Origin: Silanimonas sp044377035 | Lineage (GTDB): Bacteria > Pseudomonadota > Gammaproteobacteria > Xanthomonadales > Xanthomonadaceae | Length of the DNA stretch: 64,000 nt | Assembly (NCBI RefSeq): GCF_044377035.1 | Contig: NZ_JBILJW010000004.1 | Location: forward strand, 62,001-126,000 | Direction of reading: 5' to 3' | In this document: one piece after another, positions 1 to 9,654 of the stretch | Layout: each line of letters opens with the position of its first letter | How positions within the stretch are numbered: position 1 is the stretch's first letter | The notes under the pieces: generated by a model | Database searches by the model: none | What the model was told of the DNA's origin: nothing | Seen by the model: the letters and a program-made list of their open reading frames with translations, nothing else | Made by a program: the position numbers and the translations under genes

Positions 1-456
1 GCCGCCCACGAGGATCGCGTCGAAGCGGAGCGCGGTGTCCCAGGTGCTGGCGTCGCCCTGCTCGAGGCGCACGTTCGCCACCTCGAGGGCCTGCAGGCGA
101 CGCTGCGCCTCGGCGACGAAATCGGCGTGTTGTTCGATCGCCTGCACCGAGCGCGCGAGGCGGGCAAGGCAGGCGGTGAGGAAGCCGCTGCCGGCACCGA
201 TCTCGAGCACTTCGTCGGTGGGCGCGATGTCCAGCGCCTGCAGCAGGCGGCCTTCGATCACCGGCTTGAGCATGAACTCGCCGTGGCCGAGCGGCAGGGC
301 GAGGTCGGCGAAAGCCAGCTTGCGGTGCGTGGCCGGCACGAAGTCCTCGCGCTTCACGTCGCCGAGCACGTCGAGCACGCGGCGGTCCAGCACCTCCCAG
401 GGGCGGACCTGCTGCTCGACCATCGCGTGGCGGGCCTGATTGAAGTCGATGGGCAT
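1..456 (-). CDS. pcm: Protein-L-isoaspartate O-methyltransferase family protein, 3' end cut by window edge
   Basis: Reading the minus strand from the ATG at 456 gives 152 open codons with no stop, so the C-terminal part lies beyond position 1. The product begins MPIDFNQARHAMVEQQVRPW and contains the SAM-binding motif EIGAGSGFLTACLA at about residues 86-99. This is the layout of PCMT-like methyltransferases, which methylate isoaspartyl residues in damaged proteins in the cytosol using S-adenosylmethionine. In Xanthomonas-type genomes a pcm-like gene often neighbours tolC; if that holds here, the outer-membrane partner of the RND pump at 1.3-5.7 kb could lie just off the left edge (inference). 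An 8-bp inverted repeat (501-508 with 529-536) lies in the gap to the tetR-type gene. Confidence 0.85.
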   Translation of the reverse strand, partial: MPIDFNQARHAMVEQQVRPWEVLDRRVLDVLGDVKREDFVPATHRKLAFADLALPLGHGEFMLKPVIEGRLLQALDIAPTDEVLEIGAGSGFLTACLARLARSVQAIEQHADFVAEAQRRLQALEVANVRLEQGDASTWDTALRFDAILVGG

Positions 457-572
457 GGTGGGACGTCCTTGGGAGCAGGGCCGCATAGTGTAAGGGCGTG
501 GCCCCGCTGACGACGGCTACAGTGCCGGAGCGGGGCGTGCCAGGGCAGTGACGAAGGTCACCGCGACGGAGG

Positions 573-1223
573 TCATGGTCGGTCCGCCCCGGCGGGGGCG
601 TGGGCGCGCAGAAACAGCGCGACGCACTGGTCGACGTGGGCGGTCCGGGCCGCGGCCTCCGGCGGCGGCTCGATGCCGAGCAGGCAGCGGAAGTGGTGGA
701 TGCCCTTCAGCAGCACGAAGAACTGGCTGGCGGCGACCTTCGGGTCGTCGAGCCGCAGCTGGCCGCGCTGCTTGGCCAGCGCGAGGAAGCCCTCCATCTC
801 CTCCAGCGCGCGCTTCGGGCCGGCCTTGAAGTAGAGCTGGGCGAGGGTCGTCGACTGGCTGGCTTGGGCCGCCATCATCCGCATCAGTTGCACCGCGTCC
901 TCGGCGAAGACGAGGTCGACGAAGCCGGTGCCGATCTGCCGCAGGGCCTCGCCCACGGGCAGGTCCTCGGGCCATTCGAACAGGCCGTGGGGCAGCTGGT
1001 CGGCGCAGCGCACCTCGACGGCGGCCGTGAACAGGCCTTCCTTGTCGCCGAAGTGGCTGTAGATCGTCAGCTTGGACACGCCGGCGGCCTGCGCGATGGC
1101 TTCGAGGCTCACCGCTTCGAAGCCGTGCTGGCAGAACAGCTGCCCGGCGGCCTCCACCAGGGCGGCGCGCTTCTCGGGGTCTTTGGGGCGCCCGGGGGTG
1201 CCGGGGCGGGCCTTCGTCGTCAC
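573..1223 (-). CDS. TetR/AcrR family transcriptional repressor of the adjacent RND pump
   Basis: The product has an N-terminal TetR helix-turn-helix (AIAQAAGVSKLTIYSHFGDK) and a C-terminal ligand-binding domain of the AefR-like kind. It stands divergent from an RND adaptor/permease pair, the usual arrangement for a local drug-responsive repressor. I chose the GTG at 1223, which gives 216 aa beginning just before TTKARPGTPGRPKDPEKR. The frame is open up to an ATG at 1277 (234 aa), but that start would place the extra N-terminus across the palindrome at 1235-1276 and adds a sequence unlike the family. No strong ribosome binding site decides the start. Autoregulation and repression of the pump through the palindrome are inferred, not shown. 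Confidence 0.9.
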   Translation of the reverse strand: MTTKARPGTPGRPKDPEKRAALVEAAGQLFCQHGFEAVSLEAIAQAAGVSKLTIYSHFGDKEGLFTAAVEVRCADQLPHGLFEWPEDLPVGEALRQIGTGFVDLVFAEDAVQLMRMMAAQASQSTTLAQLYFKAGPKRALEEMEGFLALAKQRGQLRLDDPKVAASQFFVLLKGIHHFRCLLGIEPPPEAAARTAHVDQCVALFLRAHAPAGADRP

Positions 1224-1234
1224 AAGAAATTTAT

Positions 1235-1276
1235 TGAACTCTGGAGTATGCGAAATATACCATACCGACGAGTTCA
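1235..1276. promoter_or_regulatory. Composite palindrome, probable TetR operator for the RND pump
   Basis: Two nested inverted repeats share one centre of symmetry at 1255.5: TGAACTC (1235-1241) with GAGTTCA (1270-1276), and GTATG (1246-1250) with CATAC (1261-1265). The element is AT-rich against its surroundings and lies exactly between the divergent repressor and pump genes. The 42-bp span could hold two TetR dimers. That the neighbouring TetR protein binds it is inferred from position. Confidence 0.65.
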
Positions 1277-1294
1277 TGAATCGTGGTCACCCTG

Positions 1295-2503
1295 ATGCCC
1301 GCCCGTCGCCGCTTCCCCCTGACGTCCCGCGCTGCCCTGCGGCTGATGCCCCTGCTCCTTGCTGCCGGCCTGCTGAGCGCCTGCGGCAATGGCGACACCG
1401 GCGCACCGCCGGCCCGCCCCGTGCTGGTGCAGCAGCCGACGCCGGCTGCCGGCGCCGTGCAGGCCTTCGCCGGTGAAATCCGTGCCCGCCACGAGACGCC
1501 CCTGGCCTTCCGGGTCGGCGGCAAGGTCGCGAAGCGGCTGGTCGATGTCGGGGATCGCGTGGTCGCCGGCCAGCCCTTGGCCGAGCTGGACGCGCAGGAC
1601 CTCCGCCTCAGCCGCGACGCGGCGCAGGCCCAGTTGACCGCCGCCGAGGCCGATGCCCGGCTCGCGGCGGCCGAATTCGAGCGCATCGACGTGATGTTCC
1701 AGCGCCAGCTGGTGAGCCGCTCCCTGTTCGACGCCCGCAAGAACGGCGTCGAGGCCGCCAACTCGCGCGTCGCCCAAGCGCGTGCCCAGTTGGACGTCGC
1801 CGGCAACCAGGCGGCCTACGGCGTGCTCCGCGCCAACGCGTCGGGCGTGATCGCCGTGCGCAACATCGAGGCCGGGCAGGTGGTCGCGGCCGGGCAGACC
1901 GCCTTCGGTATTGCCGAGGACGGTGAGCGTGAAGTCGCCATCGCCCTGCCGGAAGCCGACGTGGCGCGCTTCAAGGACGGGCAGGGCGTGCTGGTCGAGC
2001 TGTGGGCGGCACCGGGGCAGCGCGTGCCCGGCACCATCCGCGAGATCGCCCCCGCCGCCGACCCGCAGGCCCGCACCTATGCCACCCGCGTCGCACTGGC
2101 CTTGCCCGAGGGCGTTCGCGTCGAACTCGGCCAGAGCGCCCGCGTCTATGCGGCCAATGCCGCGGCCCCGGCCCTGAGCGTGCCGCTCTCGGCGCTGGTG
2201 CAGGCCGATGGGCAGGCGGCGGTTTGGGTGCTCGACGCCAACGGCCAGCGCGTGAAGCGCGTGCCCGTGCAGGCCGGTGCCTACACCGAGACCGATGTGC
2301 CCGTCTCCGGTGGCCTCGAGCCCGATGACTGGGTGGTGATCACCGGCGTGCACCTGCTGCGCGAGAACGATGCCGTGAAGCCGGTGGATCGCGAGAACCG
2401 CCCGGTGCGCGTCGAAGCGCAGGAGGCGCCCGCCGTCGCCGAGGACGCCAGCGCCGCGCTCGACGCCGGTGCCGATCGCCTCAACGCCGAAATCGCCGGA
2501 TAA
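1295..2503 (+). CDS. RND efflux periplasmic adaptor (HlyD/MFP) lipoprotein
   Basis: This is a membrane-fusion protein of about 400 residues that links an inner-membrane RND pump to an outer-membrane channel. It has a basic N-terminus and hydrophobic stretch ending in the lipobox LLSAC, so it is probably lipid-anchored. The lipoyl/hairpin region follows (EIRARHETPLAFRVGGKV..., DVGDRVVAGQPLAELDAQDL), with the returning half-lipoyl segment YGVLRANASGVIAVRNIEAG, then beta-barrel and membrane-proximal domains. An in-frame GTG at 1283 would add four residues; the ATG at 1295 gives the cleaner lipoprotein signal. The permease gene starts 7 bp after the stop, so the two form an operon. Regulation by the divergent TetR is likely. 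Confidence 0.93.
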   Translation: MPARRRFPLTSRAALRLMPLLLAAGLLSACGNGDTGAPPARPVLVQQPTPAAGAVQAFAGEIRARHETPLAFRVGGKVAKRLVDVGDRVVAGQPLAELDAQDLRLSRDAAQAQLTAAEADARLAAAEFERIDVMFQRQLVSRSLFDARKNGVEAANSRVAQARAQLDVAGNQAAYGVLRANASGVIAVRNIEAGQVVAAGQTAFGIAEDGEREVAIALPEADVARFKDGQGVLVELWAAPGQRVPGTIREIAPAADPQARTYATRVALALPEGVRVELGQSARVYAANAAAPALSVPLSALVQADGQAAVWVLDANGQRVKRVPVQAGAYTETDVPVSGGLEPDDWVVITGVHLLRENDAVKPVDRENRPVRVEAQEAPAVAEDASAALDAGADRLNAEIAG

Positions 2504-2509
2504 GCCGCG

Positions 2510-5500
2510 ATGTCGTCGTCCTTCAACCTCTCCGCCTGGGCGCTGAAGAACCGCGTCCTCGTGCTCTACGCGATGATCGTGCTCGCGATCGTCGGCGTCT
2601 TCAGCTACCAGCGCCTGGGGCAATCCGAGGATCCGCCGTTCACCTTCAAGGTGATGGTCGTCCGCACGATGTGGCCGGGCGCCACGGCGGAGGAGGTGGC
2701 CGCACAGGTCACCGACCGCATCGAGAAGAAGCTGATGGAGACCGGGCAGTACGAGCGCATCACCTCGTACTCGCGCGCCGGTGAATCTCTGGTGCTGTTC
2801 ATGGCCAAGGATTCGATGCTGTCGGCCGAATTGCCGCAGCTCTGGTACACGGCGCGCAAGAAGGTCGGCGACATCCGCCACACGCTGCCGGCCGGCGTCG
2901 TTGGCCCCTTCTTCAACGACGAGTTCGGCGACACCTTCGGCAACATCTATGCGCTGCAGGCCGACGGCCTCGACTACGCGACGCTGAAGGACTACGCCGA
3001 GCGCATCGAGCTGGAACTGCACCGCGTGCCGGACGTCGCCAAGGTCGAGCTGATCGGCTTGCAGGACGAGCGCATCTGGATCGAGCTCTCGAACACCAAG
3101 CTGGCCACCCTCGGCGTGCCGCTCGATGCCGTCCAGCGTGCGATCGACGAGCAGAACGCCATGGTCGGCGCCAGCTTCTTCGAGACCCCGAGCGACCGCG
3201 TGAAGCTGCGTGTGTCCGGCGCCTTCGATTCCGTAGAGGCGATCCGCCAGTTCCCGATCCGGGTGGGCGACCGAACCTTCCGCCTGCAGGACGTGGCCGA
3301 CGTGAAGCGCGGTTTCGTCGATCCGGCGGCGCCGCGCATGCGCTTCATGGGCCAGGACGCGATCGGCATCGGCGTGTCGATGCGCAAGGGTGGCGACATC
3401 ATCCAGCTGGGCGAGCAGCTCGAAACGGAGTTCGCGCGCATCCAGCAGACCCTGCCCGCCGGAATGACGCTCTCGAAGGTGAGCGACCAGCCCGCCGCGG
3501 TGCGCGATTCGGTCGGCGAGTTCGTGCGCGTGCTGGCCGAGGCCGTGCTGATCGTGCTGCTGGTCAGCTTCCTCAGCCTCGGCTGGCGCTCGGGCCTGGT
3601 CGTGGCGCTGTCGATCCCGCTGGTGCTGGCGATGACCTTCGCCGCGATGTACTTCCTCGGCATCGGCCTGCACAAGATCTCGCTGGGCGCGCTGATCCTC
3701 GCACTCGGCCTGCTGGTCGACGACGCGATCATCGCGATCGAGATGATGCAGGTGAAGATGGAGCAGGGCTTCGGGCGCCTCGAGGCCGCGGCCTACGCTT
3801 GGCAGAGCACGGCCTTCCCGATGCTCACCGGCACGCTGATCACGGCCGCCGGCTTCCTGCCGATCGCCACGGCTGCTTCGAGCACCGGCGAGTACACCCG
3901 CTCGATCTTCCAGGTGGTCGTGCTGGCCCTGATCCTGAGCTGGATCGTCGCGGTGGTTTTCATCCCCTACCTCGGCGACAAGCTGCTTCCCCACCGCGAG
4001 CAGATGCTCGCCAGCCACGGCGGCGGCTTCATCGGCGCCTTGCGCACCTCGCTGGCGAAGCGCCTTCCGCCGTCGATTGCCACCTGGGTCGCGCCGGACA
4101 CCGCGCACCACGAAAACCCCTACGACACGCCGTTCTACTCGCGTTTCCGCGCGCTGGTGGCATGGTGCGTCCGCCATCGCAAGACGGTGATCCTCGTCAC
4201 CGTGCTGGCCTTCGTGGGCTCGCTGGCGATGTTCCGCTTCATCCCGCAGCAGTTCTTCCCGTCGTCGACGCGGTTGGAGCTGATGGTCGACCTCGAGCTC
4301 GCCGAGGGTAGCTCGCTGGCGGCGACGGAAGCGGTCGCCAAACGCCTCGAGGCGAAGCTCGACGGCCACCCGGACATCGTCAACTACGTGGCTTACGTCG
4401 GCACCGGCTCGCCGCGCTTCTATCTCCCGCTCGACCAGAAGCTGCCGCAGGCGAACTTCGCGCAGTTCGTGCTGATCACGCCGGACATCGAAAAGCGCGA
4501 GACGGTGAAAGCCTGGTTGCAGGGCGTGCTCGACACCGAGTTCGCCGACCTGCAAGGCCGCGTGACGCGCCTCGAGAACGGCCCGCCGGTCGGTTTCCCG
4601 GTGCAGTTCCGCGTGTCGGGCGAGCACCCGGACGAGGTTCTGCGCATCGCCAACGCGGTCAAGGCGCAGGTGCTCGCGAACCCGCACTCGCGCAACGTCA
4701 ACCTCGACTGGGACGAGCCGAGCAAGGTCGTTCGGCTCGAGATCGACCAGGACCGCGCGCGCGCCCTCGGCGTGAGTTCGGCGCAGGTCGCGGCCTTCCT
4801 GCAGGGATCGCTCTCCGGCACCCCGGTGAGCACGTACCGCGAGGGCAACGAGCTGATCGAGATCCTGCTCCGTGGCCCCGAGGAGGAGCGCTCGCGCCTC
4901 TCGTTGCTCGGTTCGCTGGCGGTGCCGACGTCCAGTGGCAAGTCCGTGCCGCTCTCGCAGATCGCGCGCATCGACTACGGCTTTGAGCCCGGCATCGTCT
5001 GGCGCCGCAACCGCTTGCCGACCGTGACCATCCGTGCGGACGTCGAAGGCGGGGTCACGCCGCCGACGGTGACGAACCAGATCCTCCCGGCGCTCGAGCC
5101 GATCCGTGCCGAGCTTCCGCCCGGCTATCGCTTGGAAACCGGGGGCGCGGTCGAGGAATCGGCGCGCGGTGGCGCGTCGGTGGCCGCGGGCATGCCGCTG
5201 TTCCTGTTCGCCGTGATCACCCTGCTGATGCTGCAGCTGCGCAGCTTCTCGCGCATGGCGATGGTGCTGATGACCGCGCCGCTGGGGTTGATCGGCGTTG
5301 TCTGGTTCCTGCTGATCCCGCAGGTGCCGTTCGGCTTCGTGGCCATGCTCGGCACGATCGCGCTCTCGGGAATGATCATGCGCAACTCGGTGATCCTCGT
5401 GGACCAGATCGAGCACGACATCGCCGAAGGCCACGCGCCCTTCCAGGCGGTCGTCGACGCGACGGTGCGGCGCTTCCGCCCCATCGTGCTGACGGCGCTC

Positions 5501-5671
5501 GCCGCCGTGCTGGCGATGATCCCGCTGTCGCGCAGCGTGTTCTTCGGGCCGATGGCCGTCGCGATCATGGGCGGCCTGATCGTCGCCACGGCACTCACCC
5601 TGCTGTTCCTGCCGGCCCTCTACGCGGCGTGGTTCCGCATCAAGGCGCCGGAGACGGCGCCGCGTTACTGA
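2510..5671 (+). CDS. RND multidrug efflux permease
   Basis: At 1053 aa the length is normal for an inner-membrane proton/drug antiporter of the AcrB superfamily. The first membrane helix follows NLSAWALKNRVLVLYAMIVL. The porter domain starts with the conserved SEDPPFTFKVMVVRTMWPGA, and TM4 contains the Asp-Asp proton-relay pair in LALGLLVDDAIIAIEMM. A second porter repeat and helices follow (MIMRNSVILVDQIEHDI, GPMAVAIMGGLIVATALTLL near the C-terminus). It follows the adaptor by 6 bp. No outer-membrane factor is encoded next to it. Substrate cannot be told from sequence. Confidence 0.95.
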   Translation: MSSSFNLSAWALKNRVLVLYAMIVLAIVGVFSYQRLGQSEDPPFTFKVMVVRTMWPGATAEEVAAQVTDRIEKKLMETGQYERITSYSRAGESLVLFMAKDSMLSAELPQLWYTARKKVGDIRHTLPAGVVGPFFNDEFGDTFGNIYALQADGLDYATLKDYAERIELELHRVPDVAKVELIGLQDERIWIELSNTKLATLGVPLDAVQRAIDEQNAMVGASFFETPSDRVKLRVSGAFDSVEAIRQFPIRVGDRTFRLQDVADVKRGFVDPAAPRMRFMGQDAIGIGVSMRKGGDIIQLGEQLETEFARIQQTLPAGMTLSKVSDQPAAVRDSVGEFVRVLAEAVLIVLLVSFLSLGWRSGLVVALSIPLVLAMTFAAMYFLGIGLHKISLGALILALGLLVDDAIIAIEMMQVKMEQGFGRLEAAAYAWQSTAFPMLTGTLITAAGFLPIATAASSTGEYTRSIFQVVVLALILSWIVAVVFIPYLGDKLLPHREQMLASHGGGFIGALRTSLAKRLPPSIATWVAPDTAHHENPYDTPFYSRFRALVAWCVRHRKTVILVTVLAFVGSLAMFRFIPQQFFPSSTRLELMVDLELAEGSSLAATEAVAKRLEAKLDGHPDIVNYVAYVGTGSPRFYLPLDQKLPQANFAQFVLITPDIEKRETVKAWLQGVLDTEFADLQGRVTRLENGPPVGFPVQFRVSGEHPDEVLRIANAVKAQVLANPHSRNVNLDWDEPSKVVRLEIDQDRARALGVSSAQVAAFLQGSLSGTPVSTYREGNELIEILLRGPEEERSRLSLLGSLAVPTSSGKSVPLSQIARIDYGFEPGIVWRRNRLPTVTIRADVEGGVTPPTVTNQILPALEPIRAELPPGYRLETGGAVEESARGGASVAAGMPLFLFAVITLLMLQLRSFSRMAMVLMTAPLGLIGVVWFLLIPQVPFGFVAMLGTIALSGMIMRNSVILVDQIEHDIAEGHAPFQAVVDATVRRFRPIVLTALAAVLAMIPLSRSVFFGPMAVAIMGGLIVATALTLLFLPALYAAWFRIKAPETAPRY

Positions 5672-5675
5672 GTTC

Positions 5676-5697
5676 GGCCGGGGCGTTCGCCCGGGCC
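5676..5697 (+). terminator. Stem-loop after the RND permease gene, possible weak terminator
   Basis: GGCC-G-GGGC, loop GTTC, GCCC-G-GGCC forms an 8-bp stem with one G-G mismatch, starting 5 bp after the permease stop. No T-run follows, so Rho-independent termination is uncertain. The rest of the 307-bp gap up to thiC holds the TPP riboswitch and its leader; 5698-5804 shows nothing recognisable, and TCTAAT at 5805-5810 is a possible -10 box for the riboswitch transcript. Confidence 0.35.
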
Positions 5698-5816
5698 CCC
5701 GATTCGCCGCCGGGTCGTCCGCGAACCGGCTCCCTCCCCCGCCTCTTGCGGCGGCCCGGCGGCGATCCCTCCTGGTCTTCATGGCGCCCGCGCCGCATTC
5801 GCGGTCTAATGCGCGC

Positions 5817-5896
5817 CGGAAGCAGGGGTGCCCGTGTTCGGGCTGAGAAAGACCCTTCGAACCTGATGCGGGTGACGCCGCCGTAGGGAGACTTCG
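5817..5896 (+). ncRNA. Thiamine pyrophosphate (TPP, THI-box) riboswitch
   Basis: The leader has the conserved THI elements in order: AGGGGTGC, then GGGCTGAGA, then ACCTGATGCGGGTGACGCCG and CGTAGGGAG. The outer P1 stem can be formed by GAAG (5819-5822) with CTTC (5892-5895). It sits about 80 bp upstream of thiC, the classic location. Such aptamers bind thiamine pyrophosphate and turn down thiamine synthesis when it is plentiful. Confidence 0.95.
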
Positions 5897-5912
5897 ACCG
5901 CGCACCGAGCGC

Positions 5913-5970
5913 TCCTGCCTGCATTTTCTGCCCGCACGTTTCGAGTGGGCATTCGCATTCGCACGCAGGA
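5913..5970 (+). promoter_or_regulatory. Expression platform of the TPP riboswitch with sequestered thiC ribosome binding site
   Basis: TCCTGC (5913-5918) is complementary to GCAGGA (5965-5970), which contains the AGGA Shine-Dalgarno of thiC. A bulged inner hairpin (GCCCGCAC with GTGGGC) lies between them. This favours control of translation initiation, the usual mode in proteobacteria, and I saw no T-run terminator. The pairing is seen by eye only. Confidence 0.5.
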
Positions 5971-5978
5971 TCATCGCC

Positions 5979-7859
<1,881 letters not shown>

Positions 7860-7861
7860 GC

Positions 7862-8311
7862 GTGGCCACGGCCGCGGACCCGTTCGACCTCGCTCGCTTC
7901 ATCGCGGCGCAGGCACCGGTGTGGTTGGATGTGGTCGACGAGTTGAGGTCGGGGCGCAAGACGGGCCACTGGATGTGGTTCGTCTTTCCCCAGTTGCGCG
8001 GATTGGGTTCTAGCGCGATGGCTGAACGCTTTGGGCTCTCGGGTCTGGACGAGGCTGAGGCGTACCTCGCCCATGCCGTGCTGGGGCCGCGCCTTCGCGA
8101 GGCCGTCGCCCTCGTGGCCGCGCATCGCGACGATGCCCCGGACCTCATCTTCGGCGAGACGGACGCGATGAAGCTGTGCTCCTGCCTCACGCTGTTTGCT
8201 GCGGCGGCGCCGGGTGAGCCGTGTTTCATGGGCCTGCTCCGCAGGGCATTCGCAGGACGGCCCGATCCGCGGACACTGGATCGTCTCGCCGCGGACGACG
8301 ACGCGCCCTGA
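7862..8311 (+). CDS. DUF1810 family protein
   Basis: A 149-aa protein with the DUF1810 hallmarks: FDLARFIAAQ at the start, KTGHWMWFVFPQLRGLG in the middle and a DAMKLCSCLTLFA block near the C-terminus. The biochemical function of this small, probably cytosolic family is not established. The GTG at 7862 begins 2 bp after the thiC stop and is well placed behind AAGGAT, which overlaps the end of thiC; a TTG at 7856 would overlap thiC. It is probably co-transcribed with thiC by read-through, but nothing in the sequence links it to thiamine. Confidence 0.85.
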   Translation: MATAADPFDLARFIAAQAPVWLDVVDELRSGRKTGHWMWFVFPQLRGLGSSAMAERFGLSGLDEAEAYLAHAVLGPRLREAVALVAAHRDDAPDLIFGETDAMKLCSCLTLFAAAAPGEPCFMGLLRRAFAGRPDPRTLDRLAADDDAP

Positions 8312-8438
8312 GCTCTCGACTTGCCTGAACCGTTGACGACGGCCGGATCGTCCTGTGGCTGTCAGAGGCCTCGGCGACAGTCCATCGACCGGCGGCGGGG
8401 GTAGGATCGGGCCATCGCGTCCCGCTCCGAGGCCTGCC

Positions 8439-9044
8439 ATGTTCCGCTTCCGCACGCTGTTCCGCACTGCCGCGCTGGCACTCGCCGCGCTCTGGCTCGT
8501 CGCCTGTGCCACCGGCCCCCGCGTGACCACCGAAGCAGATCCCGAAGCCGATTTCTCGCGCTACCGCAGTTTCGCCTTCTATGAGCCCCTGGCGATCGAA
8601 ACCCGCGGCTACACGACGCTGCTGAGCGCGCGCCTGAAGGACGAGGCGCGTCGGCAGATGGAGTCGCGCGGCTACGTCTACGACGAGGCCGCGCCCGACC
8701 TGCGCGTGAACATCAACGCCTTCGTCGAGGAGAAAACCGACGTCGTGTCGGTGCCGACGACCGGCTATGCCACCTACTACAGCTATCGCGCCCGCGCCTT
8801 CGTCACGGTGCCGGTGTGGCACGAGCGCGCGCAGGTGATGCAGTACACCGAAGGCACCGTCAACGTCGATCTCGTCGACGCGCGGGCGAAGCAGCTGGTG
8901 TGGGAGGGCGTGGCCGTGGGCAGCGCGGCCGGCCCCACCCCGGCCGAGCGTCGCGAGCGTGCCGTGTTGTCGATCGCGAAGATTTTCGAAGCCTTCCCGC
9001 ATCGCGCGGGCGGCGCGCCCGCCACGCCGGCGACGACCCCCTAA
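8439..9044 (+). CDS. DUF4136 lipoprotein, first of a tandem pair
   Basis: The 201-aa product has a short basic N-terminus, a hydrophobic stretch and the lipobox LVAC, so it is a predicted lipoprotein. The mature part shows the DUF4136 pattern: DFSRYRSFAFYEP near the N-terminus, then RLKDEARRQMESRGYVYDEAAPDLRVNINAF, and a later VNVDLVDARAKQLVWEGVA block. Function is unknown. The reading frame is open further upstream, but the ATG at 8439 is the only start that gives a proper signal sequence. The second copy starts 22 bp after its stop. Confidence 0.85.
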   Translation: MFRFRTLFRTAALALAALWLVACATGPRVTTEADPEADFSRYRSFAFYEPLAIETRGYTTLLSARLKDEARRQMESRGYVYDEAAPDLRVNINAFVEEKTDVVSVPTTGYATYYSYRARAFVTVPVWHERAQVMQYTEGTVNVDLVDARAKQLVWEGVAVGSAAGPTPAERRERAVLSIAKIFEAFPHRAGGAPATPATTP

Positions 9045-9066
9045 ACGCCTTCCACCGGAGCCCCCC

Positions 9067-9651
9067 ATGCGCCTGCGTCCTTCGATCTTCGCCGCCCCAC
9101 TGCTTGCGGCCGTCGTCGCCGTGTCGCTGCCCGGTTGCGCGTCGACCCCCATCGCCATGGCCGAGCAGGCCCCGGGCGCCGACGTGCGCCAGTACGCGAC
9201 ATTCGCGTTCTTCGAACCACTAGCGATGGAGCGGGAGGGCTACGGCACGATGGCCGGCGAACGTGCCCGGGCGGTGCTTCGTCGCGAGATGGAGTCGCGG
9301 GGCTATCGCCTTGATCCCGACCAGCCGGCGCTGCGCATCAACGTGATCGCCGCAGCGCGTGAGGGGGACGGCGGATCGTCGTTCAGCCTCGGGCTGGGTG
9401 TCGGCGTCGGGGGCGGCAACACGCGAGGCGGCCTCGGCGTGGGTATTCCGCTCGGCGGCAGCGGATCGCGCGAGCGTTCGCGTCTTCCCGGGGCGATCGC
9501 GGTCGACATCGTCGATGCCGAAGCGAAACGCGTGGTCTGGACCGGCAGCGTGGACCTGCCGCGCGTCGGCCGCGATGGCGAACGCGAGGCCCTCGAAGCC
9601 TCGCTGGTCCGCGTGATGGCGGCGCTGCCGTCGCGATCGTCGACGCCCTGA
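9067..9651 (+). CDS. DUF4136 lipoprotein, second of a tandem pair
   Basis: This 194-aa lipoprotein (lipobox LPGC) is a diverged paralogue of its upstream neighbour; both share YxTFAFFEPLAxExxGY, an RREMESRGY block and VDIVDAEAKRVVWTGSV. It differs by a Gly-rich insert (LGLGVGVGGGNTRGGLGVGI), probably a flexible or membrane-facing loop. The pair likely arose by duplication and is co-transcribed. Function is unknown. It converges with the reductase gene on the other strand, with only 3 bp between stops and no terminator hairpin visible. Confidence 0.85.
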   Translation: MRLRPSIFAAPLLAAVVAVSLPGCASTPIAMAEQAPGADVRQYATFAFFEPLAMEREGYGTMAGERARAVLRREMESRGYRLDPDQPALRINVIAAAREGDGGSSFSLGLGVGVGGGNTRGGLGVGIPLGGSGSRERSRLPGAIAVDIVDAEAKRVVWTGSVDLPRVGRDGEREALEASLVRVMAALPSRSSTP

Positions 9652-9654
9652 GCC

